Positions 1 to 6,007 of a stretch of 10,828 bases of DNA are shown here, one piece after another; position 1 is the first letter of the stretch, and every line of letters starts with the position of its first letter. The position numbers and the translations under genes are program-made. Under the pieces are notes generated by a model, which was given only the letters and a program-made list of their open reading frames with translations, was not told where the DNA came from and searched no databases. Source of the DNA: a bacterium (GTDB lineage: Bacteria > Krumholzibacteriota > Krumholzibacteriia > LZORAL124-64-63); assembly GCA_030591105.1 (NCBI GenBank), contig JAUVBS010000033.1, forward strand, positions 1 to 10,828, given 5' to 3'.

Positions 1-727
1 GCACGCGACCGCCCTGGCGCTGGCCGGCGAGCCGCCGCCCGGCTACGAAGCGACGCTGGTCGACTACAGCCGCAGCGGCGACCGCGAACAGGACTACTCG
101 CTCTCGGTGAGCTACGCGAGTGTCTTGCTCAGCGCTGGACCGGATGAATCCGAGAGCGGCTTGCGAAACGCCGAGCGCGAATTCCTGCTCGCCGTTGCCC
201 GTCAAGCGGTGACCGCCGCCGTGCACGACGAACCGCCCCCCGAGATGGCCGCGTTCGCGACGGCCCGTGGCGTTGCGCTCACGGAGCGGTTGACCGAACG
301 GGGGGGAGCATTCGTCACTTTGACGTATCAGGGAGCGCTGCGTGGATGCATCGGCCACATCGAGGCGATCAAGCCGTTGATCGAATCGGTTCTGGACAAC
401 GCACGCAGCGCGGCGATCGGCGACCCGCGTTTCGCACCGGTTCGTCCCGAAGACCTCGACGAGATCGTGATCGAGGTCTCGGCGCTGACACCGCTGCGCC
501 CGGTCGACGGACCGGAAGCGATCACAATTGGCCGGCACGGCATAGTCCTCGAAAAAGGGCAGGCCAAGGCTGTTTTCCTGCCCCAAGTGGCTCCAGAGCA
601 AGGTTGGGACCTCGAAACCACGCTCGCCCATCTGGCGATCAAGGCGGGATTACCAGCTACAGGCTGGAAAACCGGGGCGAGGTATTTCGTTTTCGAGGCC
701 GAGACCATGAAGGAGGGCCGGATCTGA
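1..727 (+). CDS. Memo-AMMECR1 fusion (AmmeMemoRadiSam proteins B and A), 5' truncated
   Basis: The reading frame is open from base 2 to the TGA at 725-727, giving 241 visible residues, so the gene starts outside the window. The first 40 or so residues look like the C-terminal end of a Memo-family protein (YSRSGDREQDYSLSVSYASV, the usual Y-x-x-SGD...V-x-YA ending). After a linker of about 12 residues comes a complete AMMECR1 domain with its hallmark LRGCIG at bases 338-355, followed by GDPRFAPVRPEDL and a W-TGARYFVFE-like end. A GTG at 107 could be taken as a start, but it lies inside the Memo ending with no clear ribosome binding site, so I read one fused polypeptide. Memo, AMMECR1 and a radical SAM protein commonly form a three-gene set of unknown biochemical function; the radical SAM partner would be upstream of the window. 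The fusion is seen directly; the role is not known. Confidence 0.85.
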   Translation, partial: HATALALAGEPPPGYEATLVDYSRSGDREQDYSLSVSYASVLLSAGPDESESGLRNAEREFLLAVARQAVTAAVHDEPPPEMAAFATARGVALTERLTERGGAFVTLTYQGALRGCIGHIEAIKPLIESVLDNARSAAIGDPRFAPVRPEDLDEIVIEVSALTPLRPVDGPEAITIGRHGIVLEKGQAKAVFLPQVAPEQGWDLETTLAHLAIKAGLPATGWKTGARYFVFEAETMKEGRI

Positions 728-751
728 ATCGGTCCGCCTCGTGAATAGCTA

Positions 752-780
752 TTGTTGATATGGCTGAATACGGCTATCTT
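752..780 (+). promoter_or_regulatory. Candidate promoter of the sphingolipid operon
   Basis: TTGTTG at 752-757 and TATCTT at 775-780 are separated by 17 bases, in a locally AT-rich patch between the AMMECR1 gene and the palmitoyltransferase gene. A perfect 10-base palindrome, AATAGCTATT (744-753), touches the -35 hexamer and could be an operator. The predicted transcript would start near 787, leaving a leader of about 67 bases. Match to consensus is moderate and this is inferred from sequence only. Confidence 0.4.
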
Positions 781-853
781 GGTCTGACTCCACGATTAGA
801 AAACGCGGTTGTCGCCGCGGCGAGTTCTTCATACTACGCAAGCGACGGAGGCC

Positions 854-2035
854 ATGGGTCTACTCGACAAAGTTCACAACTTTCAGGCGGCCAAGGATCT
901 GCAGAAAGCAGGTCTTTATAATTGGTTCCGGGTCATCGAGTCGGCCCAGGAGAGCACGGTCAGGTACAACGGGCGTGAAGTGATCATGCTCGGCAGCAAC
1001 AACTACTTGGGCCTAACCAACCATCCCCGGGTCAAAGAAGCAGCGCAGCGGGCCATCGAGAAGTACGGCACTGGGTGCGCCGGATCACGCTTTTTGAACG
1101 GGACCCTCGACATCCACGTCGAGCTGGAGGAGAAACTCGCCAAGCTGGTCGGCAAGGAGGCCGCGCTGGTCTTCAGCACCGGCTTCATGGTGAATCAGGG
1201 GGCGATCTCGACCCTGGTCGGCCGCAACGAGACTGTCATCGTCGACCGGACCGACCACGCATCGATCATCGACGGCACCCGTCTCTCCTTCGGCAATGTG
1301 CGGAAATACCGACACAACGACATGGAGAACCTCGAGTACGTGCTGCAGGCAGAAAAGGACACGAACAAGCTGATCGTCGTCGATGGCGTCTTCTCCATGG
1401 AGGGCGACATCGCCAATCTGCCGCAAATCGTCGAGCTGGCCGAGCGGTACGACGCTGTCCTCATGGTGGACGATGCCCACGGCATCGGCGTGATGGGTGA
1501 CCACGGGCGCGGTACCTGCGAACACTTCGGCTTGACCGATCGCGCGCACGTGATCATGGGCACCTTCAGCAAGTCCTTGGCATCGGTCGGTGGTTTCATC
1601 GCCTCGGACGAGCAGACCATCCACTACATCAAGCACCTCGCCCGCGCGTTGATGTTCTCGGCGAGCATACCGCCCGCTTCGGTGGCGTCGGTCTCCGCCG
1701 CGGTGGACGTCATGCTCGAGGAGGATTGGCGGCACGAGGCGCTCTGGCGCAATACCGAAGTGATGCGCGATCGGCTCCACGAGGCGGGCTTCGACACCGG
1801 CCCCAGCGCGACACCGGTGATCCCGGCCGTGATCGGCGACGACATGACTGCGTACAAGATGTGCGGTAGGCTGTTCGAAGAAGGGGTCTTCGTCAACGTG
1901 GTTGTCTCGCCTGCGGTCGAGGTGGGCAACGCGCTGATCCGACTGAGTCTGATGGCCACCCACACCGAGGATGAGATCCACCAAGCCATGGACAAGATGG
2001 TTAAGGTCGGCCGCGAGTTGGGGACGATCCCTTAA
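854..2035 (+). CDS. spt: Serine palmitoyltransferase (alpha-oxoamine synthase family)
   Basis: This PLP-dependent enzyme of 393 residues would condense L-serine with a long-chain acyl thioester to 3-ketosphinganine, the committed step of sphingolipid synthesis, in the cytoplasm or at the inner membrane face. Visible landmarks are GSNNYLGL (48-54), YGTGCAGSRFLNGTLDIHVELE starting near 71 in part, DHASII with the cofactor-stacking His135, VDDAHG with Asp206 and His209, and the Schiff-base Lys240 in GTFSKS. The AGSRFLNGT segment matches serine palmitoyltransferases rather than 2-amino-3-ketobutyrate ligase or 8-amino-7-oxononanoate synthase. The ATG at 854 begins the conserved MGLLDKV-type N-terminus; GGAGG (847-851) lies only 2 bases upstream, closer than usual. 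A TTG at 809 would add 15 unconserved residues. The gene leads a four-gene operon whose later members fit ceramide synthesis, which is the main support for the substrate. No dedicated acyl carrier protein gene is present here. Confidence 0.85.
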   Translation: MGLLDKVHNFQAAKDLQKAGLYNWFRVIESAQESTVRYNGREVIMLGSNNYLGLTNHPRVKEAAQRAIEKYGTGCAGSRFLNGTLDIHVELEEKLAKLVGKEAALVFSTGFMVNQGAISTLVGRNETVIVDRTDHASIIDGTRLSFGNVRKYRHNDMENLEYVLQAEKDTNKLIVVDGVFSMEGDIANLPQIVELAERYDAVLMVDDAHGIGVMGDHGRGTCEHFGLTDRAHVIMGTFSKSLASVGGFIASDEQTIHYIKHLARALMFSASIPPASVASVSAAVDVMLEEDWRHEALWRNTEVMRDRLHEAGFDTGPSATPVIPAVIGDDMTAYKMCGRLFEEGVFVNVVVSPAVEVGNALIRLSLMATHTEDEIHQAMDKMVKVGRELGTIP

Positions 2036-2085
2036 CCTTCTTAGCCCTCTTGGCCCGGACTGGCGGCTGCGACCGGGGCGGACAG

Positions 2086-2091
2086 AAGGAG
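2086..2091 (+). promoter_or_regulatory. Ribosome binding site pointing to an ATC start
   Basis: AAGGAG is a near-perfect Shine-Dalgarno sequence. Five bases later, at 2097, stands ATC in the frame of the acyltransferase; no ATG, GTG or TTG in that frame lies between 1974 and 2117. The site therefore argues for initiation at ATC 2097. Confidence 0.5.
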
Positions 2092-2096
2092 CTGCC

Positions 2097-3218
2097 ATCG
2101 CCGTAATAGTAACCAAAGTGGCTGGCAAAGCGGATCTGGACGAGTTCTTACGCGTCCCTTACCACCTTTACGCCGACGACCCGCACTACGTATTCCCTCT
2201 GCTCGGTGAGCAAAAGAAATTTTTTGATCCCGACGACAATCCGTTTTACCACCACGCCGAAACGTCGCTCTGGACGGCCCAACGCGACGGCCGCGCCGTC
2301 GGCCGCATCGCCGCTTGTATCGACAGCTACCACAACGACCACCACCAGGAGAAGACCGGCTTCTTCGGTTTCTTCGAGACCGAGGACGACCCCGCCCTGG
2401 CCGAAACCCTGCTCGAAACCGCGAGGGCTTGGCTCGCCGAACGCGGCATGGATGTCATGCGTGGCCCAGCCTCGTTCACCACGAACCACGACTATCTGGG
2501 CCTCTTGATCGAAGGCTTCGACGAGGATCCCACGGTGGGTATGCCGTACAATCCGCCCTACTACGCCGACCACCTCGAGAACTTCGGCTTGACCAAGTCC
2601 AAGGACCTCTGGGCTTGGGACGTGGTAACGGACGGCAAGCAGGTCCCACCGAAGATCCAAAAACTCATCGAGAGTATCCTGCACAACGCGACCTTCACCG
2701 TACGCCCGTTCCGCATGAACCGATTCTGGGAGGACGCGCGGATCGCCCGCTCACTCTACAACGAGTGCTGGAGTCGGAACTGGGGCTTCGTGCCGATGGA
2801 CGACGACGAATTCGCTTTTCTCGCGAAGGACATGAAATCGATGGTCGACGCGGACTTCCTGCTGATCGCGGAGCACGAGGGGCGTCCCATCGGCTTCTCC
2901 TTGACCATCCCCGACTTCAATCAGGCGCTCAAACCATTGCGCGGCAAACTGATGCCGTTCGGCTGGCTGAAATTCCTCCTGGCCAAGCGCAAACTCGATA
3001 GAGCCCGCACCTTGCTGCTGGGCGTACTGCCGGAGTACCGCAAGAAGGGCGTCGATGTGGTGATGGTCTACCGGACCATGGTCGCTGGACAGGCCAAGGG
3101 CTTCGACCGGTCCGAATGTTCCTGGGTGCTGGAGGACAACCGCTCGATGAACCTGATCCTACGCGGCTACGGCGCCAGCAAAAACAAGACCTACCGAATC
3201 TACGATCTTCCTTTGTGA
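2097..3218 (+). CDS. bcerS: GNAT-fold N-acyltransferase, candidate bacterial ceramide synthase
   Basis: About 373 residues. The protein belongs to the large GNAT-like family that often sits beside bacterial serine palmitoyltransferase genes; in Caulobacter such a protein N-acylates 3-ketosphinganine to 3-ketoceramide. Seen here: the N-terminal LYADDPHYVFPL and KFFDPDDNPF block (about 24-50), GRAVGRIAACID strands (65-76), the GFFGFFE block (88-94), MPYNPPYY (149-156), and a C-terminal acyl-CoA-binding-like loop LPEYRKKGVDVV (311-322). The soluble protein has no signal peptide. The start is uncertain. ATC 2097 has AAGGAG 5 bases upstream and includes the first beta strand. GTG 2118 lacks a binding site and would trim that strand. 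ATG 1971 lies inside spt with GAGG directly abutting it. The gap to spt is 61 bases, and the stop overlaps the next start (TGATG). The family assignment is firm; the ceramide synthase role is inferred from neighbours. Confidence 0.7.
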   Translation: MAVIVTKVAGKADLDEFLRVPYHLYADDPHYVFPLLGEQKKFFDPDDNPFYHHAETSLWTAQRDGRAVGRIAACIDSYHNDHHQEKTGFFGFFETEDDPALAETLLETARAWLAERGMDVMRGPASFTTNHDYLGLLIEGFDEDPTVGMPYNPPYYADHLENFGLTKSKDLWAWDVVTDGKQVPPKIQKLIESILHNATFTVRPFRMNRFWEDARIARSLYNECWSRNWGFVPMDDDEFAFLAKDMKSMVDADFLLIAEHEGRPIGFSLTIPDFNQALKPLRGKLMPFGWLKFLLAKRKLDRARTLLLGVLPEYRKKGVDVVMVYRTMVAGQAKGFDRSECSWVLEDNRSMNLILRGYGASKNKTYRIYDLPL

Positions 3219-4279
3219 TGAATGACCGCACCGGTACCGCGCACGAGCGCGCAGAAAATGGGCCTCTGGTCGCACTGACCGGCGCGACCGGTTTTCTCGG
3301 TAGCCACATCGCCGACCTGTTGTCGCTTGGCCGCTGGCGCGTGCGGGCCACGATCCGGCCGAGCAGCGATTTGCGCTGGCTACGCGGCAAACCGATCGAG
3401 ACGGTGACCGCCTCACTGGTAGATCAAGACGACGTACGGCGGTTCGTGGCCGGCAGTGATGCAGTTATCCACTGTGCCGGGGTGGTCAGAGCACGGGATG
3501 AAGCGGCCTACCGAGCGGGCAACGTCGAGACGACACGAATGCTGTTGCAAGAGGCCGCGGCGTCCGGCACAACGCGCACCTTCATCCTGATCTCCAGCCT
3601 GGCGGCTGCTGGGCCGGCTCCGGTCGATGCCCCCCGTCGCGAAGATTCTCCCTGCGCGCCGCTCAGCGCGTACGGCCGAAGCAAGCTCGCTGCCGAACAG
3701 CTACTGCGCGACCAGGAGTGGCCGTTCCGGACCGTCGTACTCCGTCCACCGGCGCTTTATGGCCCCCGCGACCACGCTTTCTTACCGCTTTTTCGTGGGG
3801 CCCAGGCAGGTTGGTCCGCGCGTCTGGGCAACCGCATGACCGGTCTGTCGCTGGTCCACGGGCAGGACGCCGCCAACGCCGCGATGGCGTTACTCACGAC
3901 CGATACGACCGCTGGCGTCTATTTCGTCGACGACGGTTCCGCACCACCCAATCCAGCCGCACCTGAACCGCGCCGCCACGATTGTGGCTACGAGTTGGCA
4001 GAGCTCACGGCAGTCCTGGCCTCGTTACTGCGCCGCCGCATCCGCACGGTGCCGATACCGCTCGGATTGCTGAGGACGCTCTCCCGGCTAGCCGGGAGAC
4101 GTTTGGGGGCGCGGGTACCGATCCTCGGTGCCGACCGCATCGCCGATCTCTCGGCGCCCGGTTGGGTCTGCTGCGGGGACAAGCTGTGCCGGGAAACAGA
4201 TTTCATATCCCGTTTCGGACTGGAGGCCGGCCTGCTCGATACCCTCGCCTTCTACCGCCAGAACGGATGGCTCACGTGA
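3218..4279 (+). CDS. cerR: NAD(P)-dependent epimerase/dehydratase-family reductase, candidate CerR
   Basis: This is a 353-residue extended short-chain dehydrogenase. The N-terminal Rossmann fold has LTGATGFLGSH (Gly22, Gly25, Gly28), and a catalytic triad is visible as Ser126/Ser127 with Tyr152 and Lys156 in YGRSK. RPPALYGPRD follows, as in the epimerase family. In Caulobacter a protein of this family (CerR) reduces the 3-keto group of ketoceramide, and here the gene sits directly behind the candidate acyltransferase, so that reaction is the best guess. A sugar-nucleotide or sterol-type epimerase is the alternative. The ATG at 3218 shares its A with the preceding TGA, which implies translational coupling, and the 3' end overlaps the PAP2 gene by 13 bases. 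A perfect 20-base palindrome lies inside the coding sequence at 4080-4099. Family membership is clear; the substrate is inferred from context. Confidence 0.75.
   Translation: MNDRTGTAHERAENGPLVALTGATGFLGSHIADLLSLGRWRVRATIRPSSDLRWLRGKPIETVTASLVDQDDVRRFVAGSDAVIHCAGVVRARDEAAYRAGNVETTRMLLQEAAASGTTRTFILISSLAAAGPAPVDAPRREDSPCAPLSAYGRSKLAAEQLLRDQEWPFRTVVLRPPALYGPRDHAFLPLFRGAQAGWSARLGNRMTGLSLVHGQDAANAAMALLTTDTTAGVYFVDDGSAPPNPAAPEPRRHDCGYELAELTAVLASLLRRRIRTVPIPLGLLRTLSRLAGRRLGARVPILGADRIADLSAPGWVCCGDKLCRETDFISRFGLEAGLLDTLAFYRQNGWLT
4080..4099. repeat. Perfect 20-base palindrome inside the reductase gene
   Basis: TCTCCCGGCTAGCCGGGAGA equals its own reverse complement. As RNA it would form an 8-bp GC-rich stem with a CUAG loop. 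It encodes part of a Leu-Ser-Arg-Leu-Ala-Gly-Arg stretch near the reductase C-terminus, about 170 bases before the PAP2 start. It may be a chance result of codon choice or an intra-operon mRNA processing or attenuation element. Confidence 0.6.
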
Positions 4280-5214
4280 TAGACCGTCCAATTCGCACCG
4301 CTAGCGTCCTGGATCGCATTGGCGCCGAGCGCGGCATCCTTGAACGACTCGCTGTGGTCTACCTGATCACCAGCGCGCTCTACCCCCTGCTCCGACCGCA
4401 AGTCCTCGCTGATCCCATGGCGAACCTGTTCCTCCACGCAGCGCTGGCTCTGGTCATCTGGTACCTGCCGCCGTGGCTGCGTACGCGGAATGCGTTCGTG
4501 CCGCGGCTGTTGGGCACCATCTACCTACCGTTACTGTTTCCGTTGCTATACAGCGAGATGGGCCGGGCGAGCCTGATCTTTTACGATTTCCGCGACTCAC
4601 TCGACCCGGCCTTCATCAAGGCCGAGAGTATCTTGTTCGGTTGCCAGCCGAGCCTCGAGTGGTCACGCGTCTGGCCGTGGCCGTGGTTCCACGAACTGAT
4701 GGAGTTCGCGTATTTCAGCTACTACTTCGTCAGTGTCACCTGTCTGGTATTGCTGCTGACCGGCCCGGGAATAGCCAGCGACCAGCGCTGGCCCGCGGTG
4801 CGCTCGTTCATCCGTGACCTGTCGGCGACCATGTTGCTCTGCTACACTATCTACACCTTTTTCCCGGTGTGGGGACCGAAGTATTTCGAAACCGGACCGA
4901 TCCCGGTCAGCGGCGGCATCTTCACACGCATCATGCTGCACATACACGAAAACGGGGCCTTCCTAGGGGCCGCATTCCCGTCGAGCCATGTCGCCGCGAC
5001 GGTGATCCCGTGGTGGTACGTCTGGAAATGGCAACCCCGGCACCGCTGGTGGTTCACAACGGTGTTGGTGTTGCTGGCGGCGGCGACGGTCTACTGCCGC
5101 TACCACTATGTGGTGGACGTGATCGGCGGGTTAATACTGGCGTGGGCGATACTCTACCTCGGCACCCGGCTCGATCGTGAGTCCGGACCGATCGTCAAGC
5201 CGGCCGTGGAATAA
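4267..5214 (+). CDS. PAP2-superfamily integral membrane enzyme, candidate sphingolipid headgroup transferase or phosphatase
   Basis: A multi-pass membrane protein of 315 residues with about six to eight hydrophobic segments (roughly 27-45, 55-72, 80-97, 145-166, 184-201, 240-255, 263-277, 283-299). The PAP2 signature is present: a FPVWGPKYF block (199-207), FPSSH with His241, and CRYHYVVD with Arg278, His280 and Asp284. The His-x3-Asp in a YHY-VVD setting and the FPSSH context resemble the Aur1-like branch of PAP2 enzymes, which includes fungal inositol phosphorylceramide synthase, more than soluble phosphatases. As last gene of the operon it most likely acts on ceramide or a ceramide phosphate, adding or removing a phosphoryl headgroup; neither the donor nor the product can be seen. 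ATG 4267 overlaps the upstream gene by 13 bases. GTG 4276 (4-base overlap, GTGA) is a credible alternative start that would remove three residues. Confidence 0.75.
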   Translation: MAHVIDRPIRTASVLDRIGAERGILERLAVVYLITSALYPLLRPQVLADPMANLFLHAALALVIWYLPPWLRTRNAFVPRLLGTIYLPLLFPLLYSEMGRASLIFYDFRDSLDPAFIKAESILFGCQPSLEWSRVWPWPWFHELMEFAYFSYYFVSVTCLVLLLTGPGIASDQRWPAVRSFIRDLSATMLLCYTIYTFFPVWGPKYFETGPIPVSGGIFTRIMLHIHENGAFLGAAFPSSHVAATVIPWWYVWKWQPRHRWWFTTVLVLLAAATVYCRYHYVVDVIGGLILAWAILYLGTRLDRESGPIVKPAVE

Positions 5215-5355
5215 CTCGCCCCGCGCAGACTCTCCTGGTGGTCCACCGCCGCGATCTCGGCATGATGATACAGTCGTGCCTTCAAGAATGTATCCGGCGG
5301 CAAGCGGCAGTGTGATCAAGAACTAGATCATCAGTACACGCCTAATAGATCAAGT

Positions 5356-5377
5356 GAGGACCCCCCGGGGGGTTCTC
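5356..5377. terminator. GC-rich inverted repeat between convergent genes, possible bidirectional terminator
   Basis: GAGGACCCC, then CCGG, then GGGGTTCTC forms a 9-bp stem (one G-U pair) around a 4-base loop. It sits in the 245-base space between the convergent PAP2 and FmdB genes (5215-5459). Neither strand has a clear T-run after the stem, so it is not a textbook rho-independent terminator. The rest of this space holds no supported gene; a smaller 6-bp hairpin, ACGGCC-CAC-GGCCGT, lies near 5429-5443. Confidence 0.35.
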
Positions 5378-5459
5378 GTCGTTTCCGAACCGTAAAGCCA
5401 GGCCAATTCGAGGTGAGTTATTTTCCGCCAACGGCCCACGGCCGTAGAAGAGTCTAGCC

Positions 5460-5678
5460 TCAAGTGAACCCGCCACCGCCACCACAGCCGCCGCCGGTAA
5501 AGCTACCGACCGATCCACCGGACGCCGACGATCCAGTCGCAAAGGTCGAGAAACCCCGCTGAACGTCACGGCAGCCGCAGCTAGGGCACTTCAATTCGCC
5601 CTTGGCCAGCTCGGCGAGCGACAGGATCTCCTCGAACCCGTGGCCGCACTTCTGGCAGGTGAACTCGTAGATGGGCAA
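5460..5678 (-). CDS. FmdB-family zinc-ribbon protein
   Basis: This small protein of 72 residues begins MPIYEFTCQKCGHGFE, the typical FmdB-type opening. Two zinc-binding pairs are visible (Cys8-x2-Cys11 and Cys31-x2-Cys34), and a glycine- and serine-rich tail with one further cysteine ends the protein, which is usual for the family. FmdB was first named as a putative regulator in amide degradation, but most members have no proven function; a nucleic-acid or protein-binding role is only a guess. The start is TTG at 5678-5676, supported by GGAGG at 5690-5686 with 7 bases of spacing and by the conserved MPIYEF. The gene lies 12 bases behind the end of the small upstream reading frame and probably shares its promoter at 5909-5936. 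Confidence 0.85.
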   Translation of the reverse strand: MPIYEFTCQKCGHGFEEILSLAELAKGELKCPSCGCRDVQRGFSTFATGSSASGGSVGSFTGGGCGGGGGFT

Positions 5679-5690
5679 GTCTCGGCCTCC

Positions 5691-5864
5691 CTAATCCTTA
5701 TGGTCGGATCCGGTAGTACCGGAATTTTGACTCTGTCGCACGTTGTCGCTCTGATCTCCGATCGAGCAGCTTGGAGCCGTTCACCCGGCTCGGATACCGA
5801 ATCGGGGCAATACGACGTGAACCAACAACAGATACACGACGACAAAAACCACCAGTTCCGTCAC
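5691..5864 (-). CDS. Candidate small single-pass membrane protein, possible selenoprotein (in-frame TGA at 5783-5781)
   Basis: From GTG 5864 the frame reads a short VTE start, then an unbroken hydrophobic run (LVVFVVVYLLLVHVV) ending LPRFGIRAG, then TGA at 5783-5781 after 27 codons. GAGG (5873-5870) lies 5 bases before the GTG, and the promoter at 5909-5936 gives a leader of about 38 bases. If TGA were read as selenocysteine, the frame would continue 29 codons (with Cys at 5 residues after the TGA) to TAG at 5693-5691, just before the FmdB ribosome binding site. A stem-loop at 5767-5748 starts 13 bases after the TGA and fits the loose bacterial SECIS pattern. Both readings are possible: a 27-residue membrane peptide ending at 5781, or a 57-residue selenoprotein. 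The hydrophobic segment is seen directly; translation and selenocysteine are inferred. I do not recognise a named family. Confidence 0.35.
5748..5767 (-). promoter_or_regulatory. SECIS-like stem-loop downstream of an in-frame TGA
   Basis: On the minus strand GCTCGATC, loop GGA, then GATC, a bulged A and GAGC form an 8-bp stem. The loop begins 21 bases after the TGA at 5783-5781 and its first two bases are G. As I recall them, the published bacterial SECIS search limits are a 4-16 bp stem, a 3-14 base loop with a G in the first two positions, and 16-37 bases from UGA. It fits, but hairpins this loose also arise by chance. Confidence 0.35.
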
Positions 5865-5908
5865 AACAGCCTCACTATCATGGTTAGTTGCGCAGTTTCT
5901 TGACGGAC

Positions 5909-5936
5909 AATATAAGCGACAGCACCGCAGTGTCAA
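5909..5936 (-). promoter_or_regulatory. Sigma70-like promoter reading toward the small frame and the FmdB gene
   Basis: On the minus strand TTGACA (5936-5931) and TATATT (5914-5909) are 16 bases apart, the best consensus match in the window. The transcript would start near 5902. On the plus strand the same AT core gives TATAAG (5911-5916) with TTGCGC (5888-5893) 17 bases upstream, so a weaker outward promoter may overlap it. Confidence 0.6.
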
Positions 5937-6007
5937 GACGGCCGCGGCGGCCCGTTGGCCACCGGTGCCCTACTCGGCGGCTCGCTACACCCGTAACCTA
6001 TATCAGA

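Noticed and set aside
809..853. TTG start for the palmitoyltransferase
   Set aside because: It adds 15 residues that do not look conserved and has no binding site upstream; ATG 854 starts the conserved N-terminus.
854..2035. 2-amino-3-ketobutyrate CoA ligase (Kbl) or biotin synthesis enzyme BioF as identity of the first operon gene
   Set aside because: The AGSRFLNGT and DIHVELE segments and the ceramide-type neighbours fit serine palmitoyltransferase; no threonine dehydrogenase or biotin gene is nearby.
1085..2128. Long minus-strand frame of 347 codons opposite the palmitoyltransferase gene
   Set aside because: Its composition is Asp/His/Arg/Val-rich with no recognisable motif, as expected for the antisense of a GC-rich gene, and the plus strand encodes a clear enzyme.
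5215..5459. Possible small RNA or tRNA in the space after the PAP2 gene
   Set aside because: No cloverleaf, CCA end or promoter-terminator pair could be found; only the GC-rich inverted repeat is supportable.
5591..5845. Minus-strand frame of 84 codons overlapping the FmdB gene and its leader
   Set aside because: It runs out of frame through the zinc-ribbon gene and its cysteines are not arranged in a motif; the frame from 5864 has a better start, membrane segment and end.
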